From: Phycisphaeraceae bacterium
Lineage (GTDB): Bacteria; Planctomycetota; Phycisphaerae; Phycisphaerales; Phycisphaeraceae
Assembly (NCBI GenBank): GCA_002716625.1
Contig: PBAS01000082.1
Span: 1 to 34,266 of the forward strand
Direction: 5' to 3'
DNA length: 34,266 nt
Shown here: positions 18,048 to 27,212 of the stretch, one piece after another
Numbering within the stretch: position 1 is the first letter of the stretch
Layout of the letters: each line of letters starts with the position of its first letter
Program-made: the position numbers and the translations under genes
The notes under the pieces: model-generated
The model's input: the letters and a program-made list of their open reading frames with translations, nothing else
Databases searched by the model: none
What the model was told of the DNA's origin: nothing

Positions 18048-18680
18048 CTAGGAAAATGACTCGGTTGTATAGCGTTCGACCCTGATGGAATCGGACCAGT
18101 AGTCGGCTGGCAAGCCAGCTTTTATTTTAAGGTGGCGGACAAACTCCATCGGGCTGGATACTTGATCCCAAACGGATGGAAGAAATGTTCCGCGTCGAGG
18201 TCCTTCGCTCAAAATTAATCCGTCTACGCCTGGTCGAATTTTCTCCAACAACTCCTGCTGGGTTTCAAATTGAACCGGCTCGCTTGGACCAATCACAGAG
18301 ATGTGGATAACAACCTGCCCCAACTCGGACCGGCCAAGTCTGGGGAAACGGTGATCATTAAACGCCGCGGCACAGGCGTTCGCCGCCACATCAAGAACCA
18401 GCGCCTGACGGGCGTTGAGGGTGCCAATACAGCCACGCAATTGTTCGCTAATTTCCAAGGTGACGAAAGTTGCCCGTTCTTCCTGTAGAAGTTTGGAGTA
18501 ACACCTAGGGTCAATATTCACAGACGCATGGTGGACAAGCACATGGGTAATGGCATTAGTCGCCACTTGAAGAAGCGTTTGCTTGTCACCTTTGCCAAGT
18601 GATTGGGGGGTTGAGCAAGACAATGGGCGCAGCTCCATATCGAACGGATCGGCAATGAACACATCTTCCATTATGAACAT
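18048..18680 (-). CDS. AMMECR1-domain protein
   Basis: About 210 residues from ATG 18680. The AMMECR1 domain begins around residue 30 (KGDKQTLLQVATNAI) and includes the hallmark LRGCIGTL at about 81-88. FNDHRFPRLGRSEL and a terminal YTTESF region follow as in the family. The biochemical role of AMMECR1 proteins is not established; in many bacteria and archaea they occur near Memo-like and radical-SAM AmmeMemoRadiSam proteins, neither of which is seen here. The frame stays open into the preceding GGDEF gene. I start after that gene's stop (28 bp gap) because the upstream extension is antisense-like in composition. ATG 18671 is an alternative. Likely co-transcribed with the GGDEF protein. Confidence 0.8.
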   Translation of the reverse strand: MFIMEDVFIADPFDMELRPLSCSTPQSLGKGDKQTLLQVATNAITHVLVHHASVNIDPRCYSKLLQEERATFVTLEISEQLRGCIGTLNARQALVLDVAANACAAAFNDHRFPRLGRSELGQVVIHISVIGPSEPVQFETQQELLEKIRPGVDGLILSEGPRRGTFLPSVWDQVSSPMEFVRHLKIKAGLPADYWSDSIRVERYTTESFS

Positions 18681-18708
18681 AAATCCATTCGGAATCTTGC
18701 AGGGCGAC

Positions 18709-19731
18709 TCAAGCCACCGCAGCATGCTGGGAATTCGCTGGCGGAAATCCAACGATCCTGCCCTTTCCAGCGTGCTTGGCGGCATAAAGATTGGCGTCCG
18801 CCTTTTCGAGAAGGAGATAGCCATCCCGAACACCATTTTGGCGCATCGAGGCAATTCCCATCGACAGATCAACGTCATACTGGTCAGGAAGAATCGATCG
18901 TATCCTCTGCCTGAAAAGAACCTGCAGTTGCTCGGCGAAGCGGTAGGCTTGCAGCGGTTTGCATGCTGCCATGAGAATCGCAAATTCATCGCCACCCAAT
19001 CGAACCGCGTAGTCCTCACTGCGTGTACTGGCCGCAATGAGTTCAGAAAGCGCGATCAACAGTTTGTCGCCCGACGCGTGCCCCAGTGAGTCATTGATCT
19101 GTTTAAAATTATCCATGTCGATCATGATGCATGACAGATCGGTTTCACTTTCCAGCACAGATCGGACGAGTTGCGGAAGATTTTCTTCCAAGAACCGGCG
19201 ATTGCCCAAATCAGTTAAGGGATCACGCATCGTCATCTGCTGCAGTTTTTTCGTTGCCAGGTGAGTCGCTTTGGATATCCGATGGTCAAGTGTTCGGCGT
19301 AGTTGATTGGCTTCAAAATGGTCCCGCCGCGCCGCAACCACGACCTTGTGTATCAAGCGACACAAACGACCAATTTCGTCTTGGCCGTCGACTTCTAATG
19401 GCTTTACACCGTCGATACTAAATGGACCTTCACGATTGGCCAATTGTGATAATTTCCTGATCAGCAACTCGACAGGGTGCCATACCCAGCAATTTGCCAA
19501 CCAGAGTAAAGCCACCACCACCACAGTGAGTCCAAGGCAGAAAAACCAAACCTGGTGACCAAGGCGGGCTTCGAGAATACCGACGATGCCACCGCCAACC
19601 GCACTTGTCAGGATCACAACCGCCACCTTGGCTCGCAGTGACGCGGCAGAAACTGAACGGTTCCCGCGGTTAGAGCCACGGGAACCCGCTGTTTGTGTAA
19701 CTGACTCGGACTTGGAAGATGCAGACTCCAC
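18709..19731 (-). CDS. Membrane-bound diguanylate cyclase (HAMP-like + GGDEF)
   Basis: A 340-residue protein. Two membrane helices (about 36-53 and 62-82) follow a polar Ser-rich N-terminus. A HAMP-like linker (about 84-135) and a short coiled coil lead into a GGDEF domain from about 168 (MRDPLTDLGNRRF). The active site is an intact GGDEF at 246-250, and RSED at 237-240 is the RxxD inhibitory site in the normal position five residues upstream. It should therefore make cyclic di-GMP from two GTP and be product-inhibited. The loop between the two helices is very short, so a large periplasmic sensor is absent. It lies between a YmdB-like phosphoesterase gene (57 bp upstream) and an AMMECR1 gene (28 bp downstream). 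Confidence 0.93.
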   Translation of the reverse strand: MESASSKSESVTQTAGSRGSNRGNRSVSAASLRAKVAVVILTSAVGGGIVGILEARLGHQVWFFCLGLTVVVVALLWLANCWVWHPVELLIRKLSQLANREGPFSIDGVKPLEVDGQDEIGRLCRLIHKVVVAARRDHFEANQLRRTLDHRISKATHLATKKLQQMTMRDPLTDLGNRRFLEENLPQLVRSVLESETDLSCIMIDMDNFKQINDSLGHASGDKLLIALSELIAASTRSEDYAVRLGGDEFAILMAACKPLQAYRFAEQLQVLFRQRIRSILPDQYDVDLSMGIASMRQNGVRDGYLLLEKADANLYAAKHAGKGRIVGFPPANSQHAAVA

Positions 19732-19788
19732 TGCTGTGTTGATCGGATGAATAATGGGGCGAGTTTGGTGGAATCTATTTGTTGAAAT

Positions 19789-20640
19789 CTATGTTTTTGT
19801 GGCTGCGCGAAATGGTGGCTTGGATAGGTCGGCGGGAATTTCGATCCGTTCAATGCCAACGGATAGCCTTGTACCCTCATCAATATCCACCACCACGCCG
19901 CTGAGGCGTGGATCGCCTTCAGCCACATCGAACGGCGCGTGCATGCCTGTCGTCATATGCTTTAAAACACGGTCCACCCTGCGACCAAGAATCGAATCGT
20001 AAGGTCCACACATACCGATATCCGTGATATATGCGGTTCCACGAGGCAGAATCTGGGCATCTGCGGTTGGGACATGGGTATGTGTACCAATGACTGCCGC
20101 CACGCGACCATCAAACTGATATCCCATTGCCCGCTTTTCGCTTGTCGCTTCTGCGTGGACTTCGACAACTACAATCGGATTCAGGTCCGGCAACTGGCCC
20201 AATACAGATTCAACCGTTTCAAATGGGTCATTGGCCGGTAAACTGGAAAAGACCCGTCCTAAAACAGTGATCACATAGACTGCAATGGCAGGCTGATCGC
20301 GGTTAGAACCACTGCGTATGACAGATAGCTTCATCCAAGGACGGCCCTTGGCAAGGTGTGAAATATTGGCTGGACGGATGATATTCGACTTCGTCTCAAG
20401 CACCTGCGTGATGGCAGACCGCCGATAGACATGGTCCCCCAGTGTCATGGCGTCCACACCGGATACAAGTAACCGCTCATAGAGGCTCGGGGTTAGGCCT
20501 GATCCGTTGTGAGCATTCTCCGCATTGGCGATCACCAGATCCGGCTGCCACCGCTGGCGTAACTGCGGCATCTGCTGTTCGATGGCCTGAACCCCCGAGG
20601 GGCCAACCACATCACCCAACATGGCGATACGAAAGGGCAT
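19789..20640 (-). CDS. YmdB/TIGR00282-like metallophosphoesterase
   Basis: A 284-residue calcineurin-like phosphoesterase. Metal ligands can be read in order: Asp10 (LGDVVG), Glu41-Asn42 (NAENAHNGSGL), Asp69-His70 (LGDHVYRR), His162 (VHAEATSEK) and His187/His189 (GTHTHVPTAD). VHAEATSEK and GTHTHVPTADAQILPRGTAYITDIGM are diagnostic of the YmdB family. Characterized members hydrolyse 2',3'-cyclic nucleotides or related phosphodiesters. The usual Asn of GNH is Asp here (GDH), a change at a metal ligand position that could be lineage-specific. ATG 20640 is chosen because MPFRIAMLGD is the family's standard N-terminus. It is the first gene of a YmdB-GGDEF-AMMECR1 run and divergent from nrdR. Confidence 0.92.
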   Translation of the reverse strand: MPFRIAMLGDVVGPSGVQAIEQQMPQLRQRWQPDLVIANAENAHNGSGLTPSLYERLLVSGVDAMTLGDHVYRRSAITQVLETKSNIIRPANISHLAKGRPWMKLSVIRSGSNRDQPAIAVYVITVLGRVFSSLPANDPFETVESVLGQLPDLNPIVVVEVHAEATSEKRAMGYQFDGRVAAVIGTHTHVPTADAQILPRGTAYITDIGMCGPYDSILGRRVDRVLKHMTTGMHAPFDVAEGDPRLSGVVVDIDEGTRLSVGIERIEIPADLSKPPFRAATKT

Positions 20641-20693
20641 GGCGGAAGCGTAACATGGCCCAAGACTTCTATCCAATAAACTTTGCCCACCCA

Positions 20694-20722
20694 TTGACAC
20701 CCTTCCACAGGTTGCCAATGAT
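20694..20722 (+). promoter_or_regulatory. Candidate nrdR promoter
   Basis: TTGACA (20694-20699) and AATGAT (20717-20722) are 17 bp apart, upstream of nrdR. Further down, at 20749-20761, a 5-bp inverted repeat (CCACA, TCT, TGTGG) lies in the leader just before the GGAG ribosome binding site. It does not fit the 16-bp NrdR box. The -10 is only a moderate match. Confidence 0.35.
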
Positions 20723-20774
20723 GTAGTACGAATCGATCTACCTAGATACCACATCTTGTGGCGGAGCCTGCTGA

Positions 20775-21266
20775 ATGCTGTGTCCGTACTGTGGCGAGAA
20801 TCGAGATAAGGTCGTCGATTCCCGTGGCGCACAAGAGGGTCAGACCATCCGCCGACGACGGGAATGCTTGGCGTGCGGCAAGCGCTTCACCACCCGTGAA
20901 CATCTTGAATTCTCTGCGCAAACCCAGGTGGTCAAACGAGATGGATCGCGCGTTCCCTATGACCGACAGCGAATGATCGAGGGATTGGCAAAAGCCTGTT
21001 ACAAACGGCCCGTCAGTACCGAATCCATTGAAAAACTTGTGGACCAAGTCGAGGAGGAGGCCTTGGCGACCCACGAGCGAGAGATTCATTCCATTGATTT
21101 GGGGCGAGCCATTGCTGAACGACTCAAGGCTCTTGACCAAATTGCCTACGTCCGTTTCGCCAGCGTCTACAAGCAATTTCGTGATCTCGATGACATCCTA
21201 GACGAGGTACGTGATGTGCTTGCTTCCGCCGCCTCCGACCCACCGGAACAAGGCCGGCTTTTCTAA
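20775..21266 (+). CDS. nrdR: Transcriptional repressor NrdR
   Basis: A 163-residue regulator of ribonucleotide reductase genes. The N-terminal zinc ribbon has Cys3, Cys6, Cys31 and Cys34 (CPYC, CLAC), and the basic stretch RRRRECLACGKRFTTRE contacts DNA. An ATP-cone domain occupies about residues 49-139 (VVKRDGSRVPYDRQRMIEGLAKAC) and senses ATP/dATP. Length and architecture are standard. GGAG lies 8 nt before the ATG. No nrd genes are in this window, so its targets must be elsewhere. Confidence 0.97.
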   Translation: MLCPYCGENRDKVVDSRGAQEGQTIRRRRECLACGKRFTTREHLEFSAQTQVVKRDGSRVPYDRQRMIEGLAKACYKRPVSTESIEKLVDQVEEEALATHEREIHSIDLGRAIAERLKALDQIAYVRFASVYKQFRDLDDILDEVRDVLASAASDPPEQGRLF

Positions 21267-21355
21267 CCGATCTGATTATGCCCGATACCAAGGTTCCATC
21301 AGACCCGAATCTGAAGAACGCCTTTGTCCCGGAGATACAATGCAAGGACGTTGTG

Positions 21356-21407
21356 ATCTGGGTGTTTGACTTGAGGTTACACCGGCGTAACCTCAATGAT
21401 CCCAGAT
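21356..21407. terminator. Long hairpin between convergent genes, possible bidirectional terminator
   Basis: An inner perfect stem TTGAGGTTAC (21371-21380) / GTAACCTCAA (21387-21396) has a 6-nt loop. It is flanked by a second pairing segment, ATCTGGG (21356-21362) / CCCAGAT (21401-21407). It lies between the converging nrdR and VWA genes. There is no clear U-tract on either strand, so termination is plausible but not certain. Confidence 0.45.
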
Positions 21408-21521
21408 GTTCCAAGATCCTTTGGTGCAAACACCAGATCCGGTCGATTGCAGGCCCCTAATACCAGGACATTAACTATGAGCAGCAGGAGTGGATTCATT
21501 CATATGGCGCCAACCCTCCAC

Positions 21522-23933
21522 CTAGGCCAACCGAACAAGTTTGCGACCGACCCACTCGGTCGTCAGCAGGACTACGATCACCAGGAATGTCATCGGTGAC
21601 CTGGCAAGGGGCTCACTGAGATCGTTTGAAGTGGCGGTCGCCCGGCTTGTGACGGTTTTAACCAGCGTATCCAACTCGTCTATTGCAACAACCTTCCCGC
21701 CGGTTTGCTCAGCAAGTTGGTACAGGCGGATATGGTCTGGACGAACTTCTTGCATCTCGTCGCCATGTTGGATCACTTCGATAACTGACGAAAGCTGCAA
21801 TTCATCTAGTACCGGCTCGACAACTTGCAATCGATACCGACCTGGCAGGGATGGTTTCCAGGTCCCACGGTATCGCCCGTCACTCGACGGCAATTGCGAC
21901 GATACCACCTGGGCTAAATCAACCATCTCAAACCGTTGGCTCCGCCCATCTAAAATCTGGTCAACTGCCACCAATATCCGAGGCAGATGCTGCTGAAGCA
22001 GAAGCGGATCTTCGATCTCCAACTCGATTGCAACTGCCTGGCCTTGTTCTACACGTGCCTGGCCCACATTAAACTGTGCCTGCTGTCCATGCTGCTGAAT
22101 CCGGTGACGGCCCATCATTCGTATCAAGCCGATCCAGAACTGCTCGAAATAATGACCTCCTTGACCATAACGCCAGCGCCAAGTTTCATCCGTTGCAATG
22201 TAAACTGACTGACCCGCGCCAAAGGGCATCCGAATCACCAAGGGCAAGGATGATTCGTTTGCGGAACCAACCGCTTGCAAATCAGATGACCGTGAGGCAG
22301 CGATGATGCCCGCTGTCGGCTTGATAAGCCCCACATCCTGAACCCAATACAGTGGCGGCAACGCCGATGGCCAACCTGAGAACGAACCGTCATGTTTCAG
22401 TTGTAAAACATTGAGCGAATCAGCCAACACGGTCGGATACATTGACACCCCTGAACCCGCATCGGTTCGCTTAACGTCACCAGGCCGCACCATGGTAAGC
22501 ATGTCCGCCATCAAGGTCCCTTCGTAGCGATGTGGTGTGTGATGATCACCGCCAATCCAGATCAACCCACCGCCGCGACCCGCTATATGATCACGCAGCT
22601 GTATCATCTGCTGTCTGCTAAAATAATCATGGGGTACGTCGCCAATAATAATGACATCGAACTGGGCCCATTCCTCTGAAGTTTCTGGCAAACGCGTGAT
22701 CGGCTTGTTGCCTTCCTGGATAAACCGGTGATCGGCGCTGGTCAACATAATGCTGCTGGAGATACTTGTTTCTCGCACGAGCATATTCTTCAAGTAGCGA
22801 TACTCCCATCGGGGATAACCTTCGATATAAAGAAGTCGAATCGGACGACTGATCATCTCCACCACAACCAGAGCAGTGTTGTTATCCGATACGGGGTCAA
22901 CCACGCCTGCGTATGGCAGCTCAGCAGACAGGTTAACTCGCCAGTTGATCGGCCCAATTACTGCCGAACGCCCCTTGAGGACCACGGCCTGCTCGCCGCC
23001 GTTATCTGACAAATTGTGCTCATCTAGAACTTGGCGGGTTTGTTCATCAATGAGTTCCAGCCGCAACATGTCGAATCGTGATTGAACATCATGCCGAAAC
23101 CTGCCGACCAGCACCCTGACCGGCACATCATCATTGACAAACGCCCTTTGGGATACATCAACACGGCGGATTGCCAGATCTACCGTCTGCACATCGCCGC
23201 CCAACGGCACCGGATAGATCCGCACTGCCTGGCGCTGCAAACGACGAATGAACTGCATGCTAGTAGCTTGTGTACTGCGGCCATCGGTCATCAAAACGAC
23301 CCCTGCAACCGGACTGCCGCCCACTGTCTGCAACGCCTGATCAATTGCAGAACGAATATCTGTCGTACGACCGGTGGCGGCCGCCCAGGTGAGCTCTTTA
23401 CCTGTCACACCCGGACCAGATATACCGTATGTCGTCGAATCAAAACCGAGCCAAGTAACCTGACGATGGTGTAAAAAGTCCGGGTCGGAAAAAATATCCG
23501 CCTGACGTTCAATGGCCTTGCGTAAGACCTGATCCCGGCTTACAGGTTTTAACGAGGGATCGGGATCCAACCGGCAATCGGCCACGGTCATGGATTGACT
23601 GCGGTCAACCAACATCAACAGCCGATCTTTCTCGATATTCACATCCGACAAAATCATCACCGGGCCAGCAAGTAATACAACGACCGCCAACAGAACTGCC
23701 CCGCGGATAATAACCAGCCCAACACGCGCAACACGCGATGCATCAAGATGCCGATAGCTCAGTGCTGCAACAAACACTGCCGCAATCACAATCAGCAGCC
23801 ATTGCCACCCTGGCAGTGCATGTTGCCACCCTACGAAAGTTCTCGGGTCAGACCACCGGGCACGATCAAGGCCTAAAAGCCAGTCAATTGCTCCAATCAG
23901 CGTCAAATATTGCGAACCATTCGACAACATCAA
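21522..23933 (-). CDS. VWA/GATase1-like membrane protein
   Basis: An 803-residue membrane protein. Two helices at about 44-60 and 72-95 precede a von Willebrand A-like domain with the metal-ion site D-x-S-x-S at 110-114 (VDRSQSM). Around 425-480 (FDVIIIGDVPHDYFSRQQ, RGGGLIWIGGDHHTPHR) it matches the glutamine-amidotransferase-like domain GATase1_like (PF07090), without an obvious catalytic Cys nucleophile. A last helix is near the C-terminus (FLVIVVLLTTEWVGRKL). This arrangement is typical of planctomycete proteins encoded behind MoxR, DUF58 and BatA genes. Function unknown; a cell-envelope stress or folding role is inferred from the operon. It starts 24 bp after the BatA-like gene. Confidence 0.82.
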   Translation of the reverse strand: MMLSNGSQYLTLIGAIDWLLGLDRARWSDPRTFVGWQHALPGWQWLLIVIAAVFVAALSYRHLDASRVARVGLVIIRGAVLLAVVVLLAGPVMILSDVNIEKDRLLMLVDRSQSMTVADCRLDPDPSLKPVSRDQVLRKAIERQADIFSDPDFLHHRQVTWLGFDSTTYGISGPGVTGKELTWAAATGRTTDIRSAIDQALQTVGGSPVAGVVLMTDGRSTQATSMQFIRRLQRQAVRIYPVPLGGDVQTVDLAIRRVDVSQRAFVNDDVPVRVLVGRFRHDVQSRFDMLRLELIDEQTRQVLDEHNLSDNGGEQAVVLKGRSAVIGPINWRVNLSAELPYAGVVDPVSDNNTALVVVEMISRPIRLLYIEGYPRWEYRYLKNMLVRETSISSSIMLTSADHRFIQEGNKPITRLPETSEEWAQFDVIIIGDVPHDYFSRQQMIQLRDHIAGRGGGLIWIGGDHHTPHRYEGTLMADMLTMVRPGDVKRTDAGSGVSMYPTVLADSLNVLQLKHDGSFSGWPSALPPLYWVQDVGLIKPTAGIIAASRSSDLQAVGSANESSLPLVIRMPFGAGQSVYIATDETWRWRYGQGGHYFEQFWIGLIRMMGRHRIQQHGQQAQFNVGQARVEQGQAVAIELEIEDPLLLQQHLPRILVAVDQILDGRSQRFEMVDLAQVVSSQLPSSDGRYRGTWKPSLPGRYRLQVVEPVLDELQLSSVIEVIQHGDEMQEVRPDHIRLYQLAEQTGGKVVAIDELDTLVKTVTSRATATSNDLSEPLARSPMTFLVIVVLLTTEWVGRKLVRLA

Positions 23934-23957
23934 TTGAATTACACCGCCGGCTATGGG

Positions 23958-26234
23958 CTATGGCTGCCTTGGTAATACACTCGGCAACGACCCAGAAAAC
24001 CAACTGCGCCGCTCCGCGTGGCTGCATAAACGAGCCAAAACTGTTTCGAATACCATCAGTATCAAGACAAACCATAATAATGGCCGACCAAGAAACTGCC
24101 TTGAGTTCCGGGTTGACCGCATGTGATCAGGTTGTTCCGGATTCAACCAATGCCATTGCCTGGTTTCATCGAACCAGGAACCAAGCTGATCGGGTTTAAT
24201 TGCGTTCATATTTGATGCATCGGGATCAATATTGACTGTTGCAACCATTGCTTTTCCTGACTGCCCGTAATAAACCCCCGGCAGATTGAATGGGCTTGCA
24301 AGACGGACTCTCTGTTCATGTCGGTTTAGAGGGATCCGGCGCCCGGTTTGATGAACCAGACTGGACTGATTGTTCCACATCGCGTGAAGTACCGGCTGAT
24401 CACCACACACAAAAGCTTGTGTCGACAGAACATCCACATCGCTACCCACCGCCGCATGCAGTGATTCATGAACCAATGGAACAAATAACGGTTTTACAAC
24501 CAAGTTGGTCCACCCAAGTTCCAGCGCGGTGGCCAAGAACATCACTTGACCAGATCCCACGCCCGCATGAGTCAAAAGTGGCCGCCCATCAGAAGTTCTA
24601 AGCCAAACTTCCTCTCCGCTATTTGGTGCCATGATGTTGTAGCGGCGTAGAACACGAACTGGCCCCAGCAGTGCAGGCCAGTCCGCGGCAAGCATCGCCA
24701 GAGCCCGTGGCGGTCGAATGTCCGGTTTCATCGACCATGGACCACTAGCCGACTCGTTCACATCGCCCTGCATCACCAACTGCCAGTCGACACCAAACTC
24801 TGTGGCCATCGTGTCCACCCACGCCGACGAAACCTCACCAGGGGGTACGAACACCCAAACCATCGCTCCAGACCCAGCTGCTTGGGCAAGTGTTTGCCAT
24901 CCTGTTGCACCCAGAAGATCCGGCCGCAGCACCATGACGACGCCCATCCCTTCAAGTGCCTGCGATGAGAGCTCCATCGGCGACACATCAACCACCCGAA
25001 CCCGCTCAAGTCCCCCGATGTTGGCAGGAATATGAGGAACCAACGCGACACGCAGCCAATCCGCCGGTGAAAATATCCCGCCTTCATCATGCCGTTTGTC
25101 CAGTGCTGACACCACGTCCACGATCCCAACGGTCACCGAACGCCTTATTTTGGCCAATGCCCACCGCTGGTTGTCCGGCTTAATCGCATCCGTATCCGGT
25201 AACCCAACCGAAGCTGAAACAACCACAGATAAAACTTCTTGATCGGTAACCTCGAGAACCGCACTAACTGCTGATGCCAACTGACCGCTTTGCCAAGTTA
25301 CACGCTGCTCAACTGGCCTGGTCACAAGCTGCCCGGCCACGTTGCGACCAACAACCCTGACAACCGAAACAGTGTCCTCTGCATCGGCTGTAAATCTTCG
25401 CATTTTGACTTCAACCGGTATCGTCACTGATCCATCGGGATGAGCCAGAATGACTGGCCGCTGTGGCTTTAGTTCTTGAATCTGCACATTTTCACAAGCC
25501 ACCGCTGGCCGACTGACGAACACTTGTGCGTATTTTCCAATCTGAGCAAGTTCTGAATTTGGCGGATGTCCCGGGTCAAATGTCCCGATGTTCCAATCGC
25601 TGAACATATAGACCTCTGCTCTTGTATAAAGACCTCCCCGCACACTCGTTTGCAAAGAATCCAAAACCATCGATAGTGCCTGCGCCATATCAGAGCGGCC
25701 AAAACGATGAGGCAGTGCCTTCATATGGTCACGAATTATTTTGTGTTCCCTCGTGGGAACAGCAACCAGTGGCCCCGCAGGATAGCTAGACAACCAAAGC
25801 CCCACGTGATCTTGCCTGTTCAATGATGCCACCAAACGATCAGCCGCATTCACCAAGGCGCCAAAACGCGTCTCGCCATCTAACCCAACTGCCTGTGTGC
25901 TAAGTGAATCATCCAGAATAATGCAAACCAGTCGATCACCGGCGTTGGGCTCAGATCCTATCGTGAATCCATGCAATATTGGGCTGCTAAGTGCCAATCC
26001 CAAGATGACGAGAATCAGACATCGGTTAATCAAAAGCAGCAACTGCTCCAGCTGAATCCACCTCCGTCTTGGATGATAGGACTCAGCAAGGAATTGCATT
26101 GCAGCCCAAGGCATCCGACGACAACGCAGCTGTGCAAACAAATGAATGGCGATAGGCACCCCCACCGCTCCGCAGCCAGCCCAAGCCAATGCCGTGGCGG
26201 CAAAAGTAACGGATTGACCCAGGATGATGGGCAT
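23958..26234 (-). CDS. BatA-like VWA membrane protein
   Basis: A 758-residue protein starting with the BatA N-terminal module (PF07584): a first helix at about 10-32, a basic loop (LRCRRMPWAAMQFLAESYHPRRR) and a second helix at about 63-85. A VWA domain follows with an intact D-x-S-x-S site (Asp108, Ser110, Ser112; LDDSLS). The long middle part is predicted periplasmic, and a final helix lies near 715-735 (LLWFVLILMVFETVLARL). Its ATG directly abuts the DUF58 stop codon. BatA-type proteins work with MoxR ATPases and DUF58 proteins; the exact function in planctomycetes is unknown. Confidence 0.87.
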   Translation of the reverse strand: MPIILGQSVTFAATALAWAGCGAVGVPIAIHLFAQLRCRRMPWAAMQFLAESYHPRRRWIQLEQLLLLINRCLILVILGLALSSPILHGFTIGSEPNAGDRLVCIILDDSLSTQAVGLDGETRFGALVNAADRLVASLNRQDHVGLWLSSYPAGPLVAVPTREHKIIRDHMKALPHRFGRSDMAQALSMVLDSLQTSVRGGLYTRAEVYMFSDWNIGTFDPGHPPNSELAQIGKYAQVFVSRPAVACENVQIQELKPQRPVILAHPDGSVTIPVEVKMRRFTADAEDTVSVVRVVGRNVAGQLVTRPVEQRVTWQSGQLASAVSAVLEVTDQEVLSVVVSASVGLPDTDAIKPDNQRWALAKIRRSVTVGIVDVVSALDKRHDEGGIFSPADWLRVALVPHIPANIGGLERVRVVDVSPMELSSQALEGMGVVMVLRPDLLGATGWQTLAQAAGSGAMVWVFVPPGEVSSAWVDTMATEFGVDWQLVMQGDVNESASGPWSMKPDIRPPRALAMLAADWPALLGPVRVLRRYNIMAPNSGEEVWLRTSDGRPLLTHAGVGSGQVMFLATALELGWTNLVVKPLFVPLVHESLHAAVGSDVDVLSTQAFVCGDQPVLHAMWNNQSSLVHQTGRRIPLNRHEQRVRLASPFNLPGVYYGQSGKAMVATVNIDPDASNMNAIKPDQLGSWFDETRQWHWLNPEQPDHMRSTRNSRQFLGRPLLWFVLILMVFETVLARLCSHAERRSWFSGSLPSVLPRQP

Positions 26235-27212
26235 TTACCTGCCTTTGGAGATCGAGGCTGTACGCAGGGCAATAAATTGGCGTAGTGTTGCCGCCAACGA
26301 TTTCGATGTATCAACACGTATATAGTCGAACTGAAAACGCCTGGTCACACGTTCAACTTCCTGTAGAAAATAATTAAACCGCTCCAGATATGACCGGCGA
26401 AGACCTGCCGGGTTCATTTTGATCCGACCTTCAGACTCCAACCCCTCAAACTCCACTGGAGAACGAAAGGGAAACGTCAGTTCAGCATGATCAAGCGTAT
26501 GAAGAAGAACCAAGTCGTGATGATGGTACCGTAACTGGGCCAAACTGTGCTCCAGTACGGCTGGAGCCGAATCAAACAGATCGCTGATCAATACGATCAA
26601 ACTGCGATGATTCAACTTGGCGGTCACTTGGTCAAAAACTCTTGAAAAATCCGTTGATTTTGCGTCCTTAGCAGCACGCAATCCCGGCATGAAACATGAT
26701 GCATCATTCAGTGCCGCCAACACGGCTCGCCAATGATCTTTGGAGTTTGAAAGGCGTGTTATTAACTTGACCTCATCTGAAAACAACACCAAAGCAACCC
26801 GATCCTGCTGTTGAATTGCCAGATATGACAATGTGGCAGCCAGTGTGGCTGCCACATCGAACTTTCGCCAATAGGGTCTTGGAAATGAACTGAATCCCAT
26901 TGATCCAGAAATATCAACAAGAATAAATATCCGGAGATTGGTCTCATTTTGGTATTGCTTCAGATACAACTTGTCCGTCCGCCCAAATACCTTCCAATCG
27001 ATATGGCGGATATCGTCTCCATTTGTGTATGGCCGGTGTTGGGAAAAATCCACCGAAACGCCCTGATGGGAAGATCCATGCAAACCACTCATCAACCCCT
27101 GAACCGTCATCCGTGCGCGAAGTTCAAGCGAGTCAATCGCAGCCAGCATTTGTGGTTCGAGATAATTTCCCTCGCTGACTTGATCCGCCACCTGTCCGTT
27201 GTCGACAGTCAT
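26235..27212 (-). CDS. DUF58 domain protein
   Basis: A 325-residue soluble protein with the DUF58 signature [28 protein letters not shown] (about 60-87), followed by a VWA-like fold with the metal site D-x-S-x-S at 100-104 (VDISGSM). It is the short cytoplasmic DUF58 form without membrane helices. It overlaps the MoxR gene by 4 bp (ATGA) and is followed without gap by the BatA-like gene, strong evidence for an operon with coupled translation. Such proteins are thought to be partners of the MoxR AAA+ ATPase. Confidence 0.95.
   Translation of the reverse strand: MTVDNGQVADQVSEGNYLEPQMLAAIDSLELRARMTVQGLMSGLHGSSHQGVSVDFSQHRPYTNGDDIRHIDWKVFGRTDKLYLKQYQNETNLRIFILVDISGSMGFSSFPRPYWRKFDVAATLAATLSYLAIQQQDRVALVLFSDEVKLITRLSNSKDHWRAVLAALNDASCFMPGLRAAKDAKSTDFSRVFDQVTAKLNHRSLIVLISDLFDSAPAVLEHSLAQLRYHHHDLVLLHTLDHAELTFPFRSPVEFEGLESEGRIKMNPAGLRRSYLERFNYFLQEVERVTRRFQFDYIRVDTSKSLAATLRQFIALRTASISKGR

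Noticed and set aside
18681..19037. N-terminal 119 codons of the open frame in front of AMMECR1
   Set aside because: They overlap the GGDEF coding sequence in another frame and do not resemble AMMECR1 proteins, so I started the gene at 18680.
20749..20761. CCACA-TCT-TGTGG inverted repeat as an NrdR box
   Set aside because: The spacing and core do not match the 16-bp NrdR box consensus, and the centre of symmetry is on a base rather than between bases.
21278..21460. 60-codon frame after nrdR
   Set aside because: It runs through the long hairpin, has no ribosome binding site and resembles no family.
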